10,341 nucleotides of DNA from Candidatus Collierbacteria bacterium (GCA_903873735.1 CAIQPO010000012.1:1-10341), one strand, 5' to 3'. Numbered from the stretch's first letter, positions 1 to 5,460 are shown. The notes: generated from the sequence alone by a model not told the origin. Translations and numbers: made by a program.

Positions 1-90
1 AGTATTTTTAGAAAGATTATATGGGTAAAATGATACATTTAAATATAAGATATACATTAAAGACTTATAGAATATGTAAAAAATGAGTTT

Positions 91-118
91 TTGACATGCT
101 TATATGAAAAAATATGAA
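91..118 (+). promoter_or_regulatory. Possible sigma70 promoter upstream of the glycosyltransferase
   Basis: A perfect -35 box TTGACA (91-96) is followed after 16 bases by TATGAA (113-118), a 4/6 match to the -10 box. The surroundings are so AT-rich that chance -10 matches are common, so the -35 box carries most of the support. Transcription from here would give a leader of about 150 bases before the gene at 280. Confidence 0.35.
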
Positions 119-212
119 AAAAATTAAGTATTTTTTAATGATATTTAGTGTAAAGATACTAAAAATAGGCGGAAAGATGGCGAAAAAGGTAATTATAATA
201 CCATTTAGCAGA

Positions 213-231
213 CTAGCAGTAAGAATGCTAG
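213..231. repeat. Perfect 6-bp inverted repeat, 7-base loop
   Basis: CTAGCA (213-218) and TGCTAG (226-231) are exact reverse complements. The element lies about 50 bases before the glycosyltransferase start. It has no following T-run, so it is not a terminator. It could be an operator or a small leader hairpin; the role is unknown. Confidence 0.35.
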
Positions 232-279
232 ATTAGCTTCAGTATCTAAGTTGGTTGCCGATAGGGTAAAATAGTTTAG

Positions 280-1080
280 ATGAGAAGAAAAATATTGGGT
301 GTAAGTGTTGATCTACTTGAGCCTGGTGAAGCTATAGATAAAATTGAAAAGTATGGTTCAAGTATACCAGATAGATACTTTGTGGTTACAGCTTATAGTG
401 AATTTTTTGTGTTGGCAAATAAAGATAAAGAATTCATGGATGTAATCAATAAGGCTAACTTGGTTACTCCTGATGGGGTGTCGGTTTTAGCGGCAGCAAA
501 GTTTATTGATTTGTTTGATGGGTCAAGTTTGATAAAAAAACTGTTTGGTGGTTTGCATGTTGGTAGTTTGGTTTTCAGGGGAAAGGTTGGGAATACTGTT
601 ACTGGAGTTTGGTTGTTTAATCAACTGTGTGAAATAGCCGCAAAGAAAGGAAAGCGAGTTTTTCTGCTTGGAGGTTGGAATGGAGTGGCCTCAAAAGTCA
701 CCAGAATACTCCTAAAACGGTATCCAGATTTGGAGATAGCATATGATGAAGGAGAAAAACAGGTGGGAACTGACCTGGAGGTGAATGAAAGGGTAATTTC
801 AAAAATAAATAAATTTAAACCTCATTATTTATTTGTGGCATACAATCCAGTTAAACAAGAAAAATGGATTGCTAGACACTTAAACAGATTGAGTGTTGGA
901 ACTGTAATTGGCGTGGGTGGAACTTACAATGAATTCGTGGGTGATTTACCTGGTGCTCCCCGGTGGGCGAGAAAGGCTGGGTTAACCTGGGCGTGGAGAT
1001 TGGTGCTAGAGCCAAAGAGATGGAAGAGAATCTTAAGAGCAGTGATTGAGTTTCCTTGGTTGGTATTTAAGAGCTGCTGA
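280..1080 (+). CDS. WecG/TagA/CpsF-family glycosyltransferase (GT26)
   Basis: A 266-residue protein of the WecG/TagA/CpsF family. These enzymes transfer an N-acetylhexosamine(-uronic acid) from a UDP-sugar to a lipid-linked acceptor at the cytoplasmic membrane during surface glycopolymer synthesis (wall teichoic acid, ECA, capsule). Visible family signatures are TPDGVSV (63-69; D65 matches the catalytic Asp reported for TagA, and T37 lies in the conserved Thr region), VFLLGGWNG (127-135), LFVAYNPVKQEKWI (184-197) and GVGGTYNEFVGDLPGAPRW (211-229). The C-terminal basic and aromatic tail (about 230-266) matches the membrane-associating appendage of the family. Oddities: the usual TxN near residue 37 reads TAYS, and the stretch between residues 72 and 105 is longer than usual. 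No SD precedes the ATG. The acceptor and sugar cannot be read from the sequence. No terminator follows the TGA. Confidence 0.9.
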   Translation: MRRKILGVSVDLLEPGEAIDKIEKYGSSIPDRYFVVTAYSEFFVLANKDKEFMDVINKANLVTPDGVSVLAAAKFIDLFDGSSLIKKLFGGLHVGSLVFRGKVGNTVTGVWLFNQLCEIAAKKGKRVFLLGGWNGVASKVTRILLKRYPDLEIAYDEGEKQVGTDLEVNERVISKINKFKPHYLFVAYNPVKQEKWIARHLNRLSVGTVIGVGGTYNEFVGDLPGAPRWARKAGLTWAWRLVLEPKRWKRILRAVIEFPWLVFKSC

Positions 1081-1091
1081 TTTATTATAGG

Positions 1092-1120
1092 TTGACAGCT
1101 GAATTGTAATCGTTTATACC
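1092..1120 (+). promoter_or_regulatory. Strong sigma70-type promoter for the surface-protein gene
   Basis: A perfect TTGACA (1092-1097), a 17-base spacer and TATACC (1115-1120, 4/6) lie between the glycosyltransferase and the secreted protein. The predicted start near 1127 gives a 5' untranslated region of about 90 bases. This is the only clear promoter found before the surface protein, sortase-like and HNH genes. Confidence 0.6.
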
Positions 1121-1188
1121 ATTCCGATATCGTATCGCACATTTCCACTTTAGTTCTATCTTAGAAGCCTGCTGGATAAAACCACGGG

Positions 1189-1212
1189 TTCCGCTTAAAA
1201 ACGGAAGGAGGT
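1189..1212 (+). promoter_or_regulatory. Leader hairpin abutting a strong ribosome binding site
   Basis: TTCCG (1189-1193) can pair with CGGAA (1202-1206) across an 8-base loop. The 3' arm runs into the SD sequence AAGGAGGT (1205-1212), which is 4 bases from the ATG at 1217. The stem overlaps only the first two SD bases, so any effect on translation would be modest. A nearly consensus SD makes this one of the best translation starts in the window and fixes the start codon. Confidence 0.35.
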
Positions 1213-1216
1213 TCGT

Positions 1217-2176
1217 ATGTACAAGCGAATTTCTGGTTTCTTGTCGCTCATCTTGGGTTTGTCACTGGTGGTGATGTCGTTTATTCCGGCATCTGCCAGC
1301 GGAATGCAAACCATTTGGGCGAAGGCTCTTAATGATCACGAGTGCAATGATAGTGAGTGGCACTTTGTGATTACTCAAGTCAGCGAGGAATCGCTGGCTC
1401 CTGGTTCAATCAACGTGAGCTGGGCCAATGGTGCTGGCGAAACTGTCCCCCTCGATAAGTTCACCGGCGGGACGGCGCATTACTCGACGAGCTCAAATTT
1501 GGGCTCGACTGTGACGTCTGCCTCGGCCGAAATCTATTCCGAGTGGAGTGGGCAGTTTAACCTGAGCCATGGTCCCTGCAACAGCAATGCCACCCCCACG
1601 ATTGTTATTCCGACCAATACTCCGACCGAAGTGGTGGTGACGCTGTCTCCGACGCCTGAGACTCCTACTGCGTCTCCAACGCCCGAAGTGACGATAACAC
1701 TCACGGTTACGGCCAGTCCCACCGGCGAAATTACGGTGACGTCTTCGCCGACGCCTTCCGAGACGCCGACGCCGACTTTGGTGGTGTCAGTCACTCCTAC
1801 CCCGACCGGTACGGTGGTGACTGTGACTTCGTCGCCTACGGCTACACCCACAAAGATTATTCTGACTGGGACGCCGACGCCGACTACACCTGCGGGAACT
1901 GCTACTCCTACCAATCCTCCGCCCACGGTAACGCCGACCACGCCTGCTGGAACCATCACTCCTACCTCAACGCAGGTAATCGTGACGGCCACGCCTACTA
2001 CCCCCAGTACCCAGGTTACCCTGACCCCGACCAACACCCCGAAACCCCCGCAGACCGGCTTCATTGAAGACGCTGCTTCTGGCCTTGGTTGGTTGCGCTG
2101 GCCTGGCTTGGGTTTTTCCGTTTTGGGCATCGCGCTGATGTGGAAGAAGAAGGACGAATCCGTTCTTTCTGTCTAG
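1217..2176 (+). CDS. Secreted Thr/Pro-rich surface protein with a sortase-type C-terminus (PPQTG)
   Basis: A 319-residue exported protein with three parts. A signal peptide (1 to about 27; basic MYKR, hydrophobic core, ASA cleavage site) leads into a compact domain (about 30-121) with two Cys (C43, C121) and conspicuous motifs SEWHFVI and WSGQFNLSHGPC, probably a disulfide-bonded extracellular module. Then comes a Thr/Pro-rich stalk (about 126-276). The end resembles a cell-wall sorting signal: PPQTG (277-281), a hydrophobic segment (about 288-308) and a KKK tail. The signal departs from LPxTG by Pro for Leu at the first position. The gene looks clearly more GC-rich than its neighbours, partly because of ACG/CCG codons in the stalk. 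A strong promoter and SD precede it and a strong terminator follows. The protein is probably anchored outside the cell by the sortase-like enzyme encoded next. The role of the N-terminal domain (adhesion or surface structure) is unknown. Confidence 0.85.
   Translation: MYKRISGFLSLILGLSLVVMSFIPASASGMQTIWAKALNDHECNDSEWHFVITQVSEESLAPGSINVSWANGAGETVPLDKFTGGTAHYSTSSNLGSTVTSASAEIYSEWSGQFNLSHGPCNSNATPTIVIPTNTPTEVVVTLSPTPETPTASPTPEVTITLTVTASPTGEITVTSSPTPSETPTPTLVVSVTPTPTGTVVTVTSSPTATPTKIILTGTPTPTTPAGTATPTNPPPTVTPTTPAGTITPTSTQVIVTATPTTPSTQVTLTPTNTPKPPQTGFIEDAASGLGWLRWPGLGFSVLGIALMWKKKDESVLSV
1592..2044 (+). repeat. Low-complexity Thr/Pro codon repeat inside the surface-protein gene
   Basis: About 450 bases encode a degenerate (S/T)PTP / TPT stalk interspersed with short Val/Thr/Ile runs (for example VVVTLSPTPETP). 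The DNA carries many near-identical ACG-CCG-ACG units. It is a plausible site for slippage and length variation between strains. The reverse strand is also open here because of this composition. Confidence 0.7.
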
Positions 2177-2187
2177 TTTGTTTGTTT

Positions 2188-2220
2188 GGGTTGGGGCCTT
2201 GTGCCCCAACCCATTTTTTT
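2188..2220 (+). terminator. Strong intrinsic terminator after the surface-protein gene
   Basis: A perfect 10-bp stem GGGTTGGGGC (2188-2197) / GCCCCAACCC (2203-2212) with loop CTTGT is followed by A and seven T (2214-2220). It begins 11 bases after the stop codon. The next gene's SD follows within about 10 bases, leaving no room for a promoter. Confidence 0.9.
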
Positions 2221-2240
2221 AACCACATTGGAGGTTGATG

Positions 2241-2525
2241 ATGACGAGGCTAGGGAAACTGGTCTTGGCGGTATGGATTATTGGTGCTTTTCTTATGGTA
2301 ATTCTAACCATCTTGATTCTTGCATCATGGATGAAACCCAAGAGTTCGAACAATCCATCTGTAGATGTCTCTGGTAGCTATTCAGTTGTACCGGAAATTG
2401 TGGTTTCAAAGACCCCTCCGGCAATAGTGACTCCTCTCTTTACTCCAGCTGTACAGATTTTTACTCCGACACCACTGCCACCTACACCCACAGCAACACC
2501 CTTACCCCAATCTTTAACTACCTGA
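2241..2525 (+). CDS. N-terminal part (membrane anchor and Pro-rich linker) of a frameshifted sortase-like protein
   Basis: A 94-residue frame starting at the second of two ATGs, chosen because GGAGG (2230-2234) lies 6 bases upstream; an upstream TTG (2235) and ATG (2238) are too close to the SD. It encodes a short basic N-terminus (MTRLGK), one membrane segment (about 6-29) and a linker that becomes Thr/Pro-rich (TPTPLPPTPTATPLPQ), then stops at TGA 2523-2525. This is the usual front end of a membrane-anchored sortase (N-in, catalytic domain outside). The catalytic-like domain continues immediately downstream in the -1 frame. I therefore read this as the first half of one gene broken by an apparent 1-base deletion, or joined by frameshifting. 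As a stand-alone protein it would have no recognisable domain. Confidence 0.65.
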   Translation: MTRLGKLVLAVWIIGAFLMVILTILILASWMKPKSSNNPSVDVSGSYSVVPEIVVSKTPPAIVTPLFTPAVQIFTPTPLPPTPTATPLPQSLTT

Positions 2526-2536
2526 TTCAGAATCAG
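2522..2536. repeat. Palindrome at the frameshift junction
   Basis: CTGATTC (2522-2528), A, GAATCAG (2530-2536) is a perfect 7+1+7 palindrome. It spans the TGA of the upstream frame (2523-2525) and ends at the base before the GTG of the downstream frame (2537). As RNA it could form a 6-bp stem with a 3-base loop. It may be coincidental, a regulatory hairpin, or a stimulator of frameshifting. Confidence 0.5.
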
Positions 2537-3193
2537 GTGAGCCTGTCAAACGGATTGCCTTTGGCAATAAAGATTGAGCGACCCGATGGGAGAGTGCTAG
2601 TATCATCGTGGGCTGTCCCATTTGGATACCGAGGAGATGTGGATGTAGATGACCTCTTCAGCCCTTACAAATCATCGGTTTATTCATATGAGGGTGAGAG
2701 TCTTACTACTTGGGCACATTCTGGCGTTATCGACGACAAGTACCTGTTTGCCCAGTCCTGGGTAGCCAATATACGCTTTACTGATGAATGGAAAACCAGG
2801 ACGATTGAACAAGCAAACGAGGAACTTGCCAAGTATATGGGTTCAGTAGTCGAGGTTTGTCAGATGACCAGCTTCGATGAGAAGTATCTGATGCGTAACT
2901 ACTCCGGTACCTGTGAGGGGTTAACTCAGAGATTTGAAATTGTGGCAGCAGTGATTGTAATGAAAGATGATGTGCCACAGTATGAAGCATCGGTGATGAC
3001 TCTGAACTCATTCCTAGCAGAGAGATATCCGGAGTCCGGCTTTGTTCAGTACAGAGATCTAAGAGGTGAGTCTTGGACAATATCCACTTGTGTTGGTCAG
3101 TTTCACGACCAGAAGCGACCAGTTGGCGATGATACCAAGTCTTATCTGTTTAACCGTCTGATATTTGGATTGCGATTGATTGAGGAGCCGTAA
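2537..3193 (+). CDS. Divergent sortase-like catalytic domain (C-terminal part of the frameshifted gene)
   Basis: The open frame gives 218 residues from a GTG at 2537. No SD precedes this GTG, and the same frame is open back to 2378 (through IFNYLIQNQVSLSNG), so it is probably the continuation of the membrane-anchor frame, about 317 residues in all. Features suggesting a sortase fold: LTTWAHSG (H61, matching the GH(s) active-site His), SWTISTCVG (C185, matching TLxTC) and FGLRLI (R213, matching the catalytic Arg), in the order expected of the His-Cys-Arg triad. The His-Cys distance (124 residues) is longer than in SrtA, implying an insertion. Sortases cleave sorting signals such as LPxTG and transfer the protein to the wall or to another protein. 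A putative substrate lies immediately upstream. The stop codon sits in the loop of the following terminator. Family assignment rests on motifs only. Confidence 0.6.
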   Translation: MSLSNGLPLAIKIERPDGRVLVSSWAVPFGYRGDVDVDDLFSPYKSSVYSYEGESLTTWAHSGVIDDKYLFAQSWVANIRFTDEWKTRTIEQANEELAKYMGSVVEVCQMTSFDEKYLMRNYSGTCEGLTQRFEIVAAVIVMKDDVPQYEASVMTLNSFLAERYPESGFVQYRDLRGESWTISTCVGQFHDQKRPVGDDTKSYLFNRLIFGLRLIEEP

Positions 3194-3207
3194 GGCTCCT
3201 CTTTTTT
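3182..3207 (+). terminator. Intrinsic terminator with the gene's stop codon in its loop
   Basis: GAGGAGCC (3182-3189) pairs perfectly with GGCTCCTC (3194-3201); the 4-base loop GTAA contains the TAA stop (3191-3193); six T follow (3202-3207). The 5' arm encodes the last residues (EEP) of the sortase-like protein. The SD of the next gene lies 5 bases after the T-run. Confidence 0.9.
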
Positions 3208-3223
3208 CAATAGGAGTATTTCT

Positions 3224-3661
3224 ATGCCCTTTTCTCCAGCAATTTTTATTAGAGCATGGGAGAGAGTTGGAGGGGTGTGTGAGATGTGTGGAGAAGATAT
3301 GACAAAGGTTTCGAGAGAGACCAGGTCTGCTAGATTCAATATTCATTCTGCCACTTCGCTGCACTTAGTAAAAGATGAGGTTGATTCAAGTAGCTGTGTA
3401 GTTACAGATCCACCTGAAAAGTTTGAGTTTTTAAAAGGCAAGAAGCTTCCGATCAGAGGTTTTAGGTCGTTTGAGATGGAGAGAGAAGATGATGGTTTTT
3501 GTTTGTGTCACTCTTGCCACCAAGAAATTCACACTGCGGCTCTAAGAATAACTAAACTAAGAATACCTGACCATAAAGGTAAAAATCCTTCGCCAGAAAT
3601 TTTGGAGAGTGTGACAATTTGTAAAATTAAGTTGGGAAAGAGTAGGGACCGCCCGGATTAA
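3224..3661 (+). CDS. HNH-type endonuclease-like protein
   Basis: A 145-residue protein with the layout of a small HNH/zinc-finger nuclease. CEMC (C19, C22) forms the first half of a zinc knuckle, a central His (H47, in SLHLV) could be the first H of HNH, and FCLCHSCHQEIH (C95, C98, H99, H103) gives the second Cys pair plus the closing His. This resembles the common G-x-LC-xx-CH-xx-IH ending. The stretch between the halves (about 50-90) is longer than in minimal HNH domains and the canonical HH pair is a single His, so activity is uncertain. HNH proteins nick or cut DNA in phages, mobile elements, restriction and toxin systems. The start is set by AGGAG (3212-3216), 7 bases before the ATG. There is no room for a promoter between the preceding terminator and this gene. 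The TAA stop lies in its own terminator's loop. Confidence 0.6.
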   Translation: MPFSPAIFIRAWERVGGVCEMCGEDMTKVSRETRSARFNIHSATSLHLVKDEVDSSSCVVTDPPEKFEFLKGKKLPIRGFRSFEMEREDDGFCLCHSCHQEIHTAALRITKLRIPDHKGKNPSPEILESVTICKIKLGKSRDRPD

Positions 3662-3675
3662 TATCCGGGTTTTTT
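3652..3675 (+). terminator. Intrinsic terminator with the HNH stop codon in its loop
   Basis: CCCGGAT (3652-3658) and ATCCGGG (3663-3669) form a perfect 7-bp stem. The loop TAAT begins with the TAA stop (3659-3661), and T-residues follow at 3670-3675. The convergent gene on the other strand ends at 3677. Read on the minus strand the hairpin lacks a downstream T-run, so it should work in the + direction only. Confidence 0.88.
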
Positions 3676-3676
3676 A

Positions 3677-3913
3677 TTACCTATTTGGGGTAGGATTTAT
3701 GCCTAGAAGCCAGAGGATGGATTCTTTTCTGTATCTTCGGTCGCCTCTGGAGTTTATTCTTATGGCTGGAAGTTTACCTCTTTTGCCCCAGCGTTTGATG
3801 GTAAGAACAGAGACGCGTAGGAGTTGGGCTGCTTCGGAGACGGTGAGTAGGTCAGGAAGGTTGTTGAGGTCAAGTTCTTTGGTAACTTTTGGGGTTAGGT
3901 TTTGGTTATCCAT
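3677..3913 (-). CDS. MerR/excisionase-type helix-turn-helix DNA-binding protein
   Basis: A 78-residue protein dominated by a winged-HTH of the excisionase/HTH_17 type (about residues 20-70): DLLTVSEAAQLLRVSVLTIKRW, then a GKLPAIRIN wing and the RRYRKESILWLL ending. Such proteins bind DNA as small repressors, activators or recombination directionality factors. It is the only minus-strand gene inside the + strand block and is convergent with the HNH gene. The start ATG (3911-3913) is preceded by a weak AAAGAG SD and a plausible promoter (3970-3998) that lies back-to-back with the promoter of the + gene at 4090. It could thus control that intergenic region. No integrase or attachment site is visible, so a role in excision is unproven. 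Confidence 0.8.
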   Translation of the reverse strand: MDNQNLTPKVTKELDLNNLPDLLTVSEAAQLLRVSVLTIKRWGKRGKLPAIRINSRGDRRYRKESILWLLGINPTPNR

Positions 3914-3969
3914 TTCTACTCTTTTTAGTGTGTTTTTATTTTATATCTTAATATACCTCTTTGATATGG

Positions 3970-3998
3970 AAGATAACAGATTGATAATAGAGAGTCAA
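3970..3998 (-). promoter_or_regulatory. Putative promoter of the HTH gene
   Basis: Read on the minus strand: TTGACT (3998-3993), a 17-base spacer, TATCTT (3975-3970). The expected start is near 3963, about 50 bases before the ATG. It lies 14 bases from the divergent promoter at 4012-4040, an arrangement that invites shared regulation. Confidence 0.45.
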
Positions 3999-4011
3999 TA
4001 ATTAATTTTAT

Positions 4012-4040
4012 TTGAAAAACCTATAGTATTGTGGTATACT
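4012..4040 (+). promoter_or_regulatory. Promoter of the 171-residue orphan gene
   Basis: TTGAAA (4012-4017), an exact 17-base spacer and TATACT (4035-4040) form a good sigma70-type promoter, about 45 bases from the start of the gene at 4090 after the predicted initiation site. Confidence 0.6.
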
Positions 4041-4089
4041 TTTAAGGTTCATTTAAAACAAATCATTTAATAGAAAGAGGTGTGGAAAT

Positions 4090-4605
4090 ATGTGCATCTT
4101 GGAGCTTGATGGATTGTGTGGTACTCAGGTGAGAATCCTAAAGGATCTCGAGGATGGAAGAGAGCATGCATGGCCACATTTTTTCTGTCATGATCCACGC
4201 CAACTTGACGGAAACATCACCAGATGGAATGACATTCATGGGTTGCTAGACGATCCATTTGTCATGGCATTCCTCCAGGGAGCGGCTTATGCACTTCAGA
4301 TGACTCCAGCATTGGTACAAACTCTGACAATGGAGTATCCCACCGAGGTTGGTTTTGAAGGGATTGCTGATATCTCAACCGGCGAACATGAAGTCCAGAT
4401 GGTCAATCGCAGAGGACAGTTGGTTCAGGTGGTTCGAGAAAAACCCGGTAAAACTAAACTTTTGACGTTTTATTTTTCTTTTCGTGACAATTGCTGGTAC
4501 ATTGGAACAGTTTATGCAGGTCCTGCCAGCCCATCATTTAAGGACACTGATTGGTGGTCGAAACATGCTTTCTATGACATGAGAGAAGTGAGTGAGGAGT
4601 GCTAA
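4090..4605 (+). CDS. Orphan soluble protein, 171 residues
   Basis: I do not recognise this protein. It has no signal peptide or membrane segment. Residues 1-80 contain several Cys, Trp and His (LCG, WPHFFCHDP). The C-terminal part (about 95-165) reads as an alternating beta-rich unit (LLTFYFSFRDNCWYIGTVY, then DTDWWSKHAFYDM). This has a passing resemblance to small RNase/toxin folds of the RelE/colicin type (hydrophobic strand, T-x-Y), but no catalytic set is evident and I would not call it a toxin. GAGGTG (4077-4082) lies 7 bases before the ATG, and the gene has its own promoter and terminator. Its stop codon lies in the terminator loop, as for the two genes upstream. Confidence 0.7.
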   Translation: MCILELDGLCGTQVRILKDLEDGREHAWPHFFCHDPRQLDGNITRWNDIHGLLDDPFVMAFLQGAAYALQMTPALVQTLTMEYPTEVGFEGIADISTGEHEVQMVNRRGQLVQVVREKPGKTKLLTFYFSFRDNCWYIGTVYAGPASPSFKDTDWWSKHAFYDMREVSEEC

Positions 4606-4620
4606 GGCACTCCTTTTTTT
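4595..4620 (+). terminator. Intrinsic terminator with the stop codon in its loop
   Basis: AGGAGTGC (4595-4602) pairs with GCACTCCT (4607-4614). The loop TAAG contains the TAA stop (4603-4605), and the T-run reaches 4620. Confidence 0.9.
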
Positions 4621-4632
4621 GTGTCTAGGCGG

Positions 4633-4638
4633 TATAAT
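4633..4638 (+). promoter_or_regulatory. Consensus -10 box upstream of the 209-residue orphan gene
   Basis: A perfect TATAAT stands 12 bases after the preceding terminator's T-run. No good -35 box exists at 16-18 bases (that place is taken by the terminator stem) and there is no extended TGn. It is plausible as a promoter because the gene is otherwise isolated by the terminator. Confidence 0.4.
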
Positions 4639-4683
4639 ATGGGACACGTTCTTTAAAACAACTAATCTTTTCTGGAGGTATGT

Positions 4684-5313
4684 ATGGCTGATAAATTTCA
4701 ACTTGGTCGTTTGGGTGAGTCGTCTGAACATTATGCCAGCATCATTGATGCATTAAACAACGGGACCAGATTTGTGGTGACTCTTCCCACCTTGGCAGTG
4801 ACTGAAGAAAGTCATCAAACAGTGGTGACGATTGTAGATTTATTTGAATCAAGAGTGATCGTAGCTACCGGTGAGAGCATGTCTTTGTTCTTGCTCATGG
4901 ACGCTGCGGGCGTGGATTTTCCGATTGAAAGAGATGGGGGATGCTTGGTTGATTTTATGTCCTGGTTGGCGTCAACTTTTTGCCGGCAGTATGCCGGGGT
5001 CATTGAAGTTGATGGCGATCCTGACATGGTACTGGTCAAGCAGCTTATTGACTCAGGTGACGGTCCTGACTTGGTTTTATGGATAGGGAAAGGATACTCA
5101 TCGCTCATGGTCTTTGATCCATACGATTGCATCTATCGTGTGATCGAGACTTGGATTGAGGGGTATTGCTCTTTTGTTCCTGGTGATATTCAAGCCGCTG
5201 TTGACTCAATCATGGATGTAAAATTGTACGCCTTGATAATTGGTTTGCGACAAGCAGCGGGGGAAAGTAAGCCGATTTGGTTTGAAAAGATTAGCCGTTA
5301 TATGGCTCCGTAG
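4684..5313 (+). CDS. Orphan soluble protein, 209 residues
   Basis: I do not recognise this protein. It is acidic, has no signal peptide and no clear membrane span. An alpha/beta composition is suggested by alternating hydrophobic strands (RFVVTLPTLAV 29-39, RVIVATG 57-63, DLVLWIG 129-135, SLMVFDPYD 140-148). The piece LVLWIGKGYSSLMVFDPYD faintly recalls the His/Asp region of cysteine-peptidase-like folds, but the His is absent, so I do not assign it. GGAGG (4674-4678) is 5 bases before the ATG at 4684; an out-of-frame ATG at 4680 is ignored. The gene is a single transcription unit with its own -10 box and a terminator at 5332. Confidence 0.7.
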   Translation: MADKFQLGRLGESSEHYASIIDALNNGTRFVVTLPTLAVTEESHQTVVTIVDLFESRVIVATGESMSLFLLMDAAGVDFPIERDGGCLVDFMSWLASTFCRQYAGVIEVDGDPDMVLVKQLIDSGDGPDLVLWIGKGYSSLMVFDPYDCIYRVIETWIEGYCSFVPGDIQAAVDSIMDVKLYALIIGLRQAAGESKPIWFEKISRYMAP

Positions 5314-5331
5314 GATATTTGATTGTTATTG

Positions 5332-5354
5332 ACCCGCCCTTGAGGCGGGTTTTT
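5332..5354 (+). terminator. Intrinsic terminator after the 209-residue orphan gene
   Basis: ACCCGCC (5332-5338) and GGCGGGT (5344-5350) with loop CTTGA, followed by T-residues to 5354. It starts 18 bases after the stop codon. The -35 box of the next promoter begins inside its T-run. Confidence 0.85.
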
Positions 5355-5381
5355 GATATTTTGTATTAAATGTGATATTAT
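5353..5381 (+). promoter_or_regulatory. Extended -10 promoter for the small membrane protein operon
   Basis: TTGATA (5353-5358), a 17-base spacer and TATTAT (5376-5381), with TGA directly before the -10 box giving an extended -10 element. One of the best promoters in the window; it should drive the two overlapping genes at 5461 and 5654. Confidence 0.6.
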
Positions 5382-5460
5382 ATAGGTTATATTACACCTT
5401 AAAATCTTTGTTTCCTGATACTGGAAAATATTCCAAGTAACATTGGAGGAGGATCTGTTT

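Larger units (their letters stand above)
1..279. other. AT-rich non-coding region upstream of the glycosyltransferase
   Basis: This leading stretch is strongly AT-rich and holds no convincing gene. It contains a possible sigma70-type promoter (91-118) and a small perfect inverted repeat (213-231). A 19-codon reading frame (177-236, beginning MAKKVIII) lies inside it, but its only SD-like sequence is a weak GGCGG. Another frame just before position 275 reads protein-like (LASVSKLVADRVK). Either could be a leader peptide or the remnant of a decayed gene, but nothing proves this. Confidence 0.4.

Noticed and set aside
177..275. Short MAKKVIII reading frame and a downstream LASVSKLVADRVK frame before the glycosyltransferase
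   Set aside because: Two different frames, each under 22 codons, with only a weak SD-like GGCGG; could be a remnant or chance, so not called as a gene.
1534..2130. Long open frame on the minus strand opposite the surface protein
   Set aside because: It reads as a Val/Gly repeat that mirrors the Thr/Pro codon repeat on the + strand and has no SD or recognisable domain.
2505..2536. Classical -1 programmed frameshift site
   Set aside because: No X-XXY-YYZ heptamer fits; only the P-site TTA re-pairs, and the hairpin is only about 2 bases downstream, closer than usual.
3699..4001. 100-codon + strand frame opposite the HTH gene
   Set aside because: It shadows a clear HTH protein and lacks its own SD and promoter.
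4090..5313. Toxin-antitoxin pair reading of the two orphan genes
   Set aside because: Each has its own promoter element and they are separated by a terminator; no catalytic residues or antitoxin DNA-binding domain are evident.
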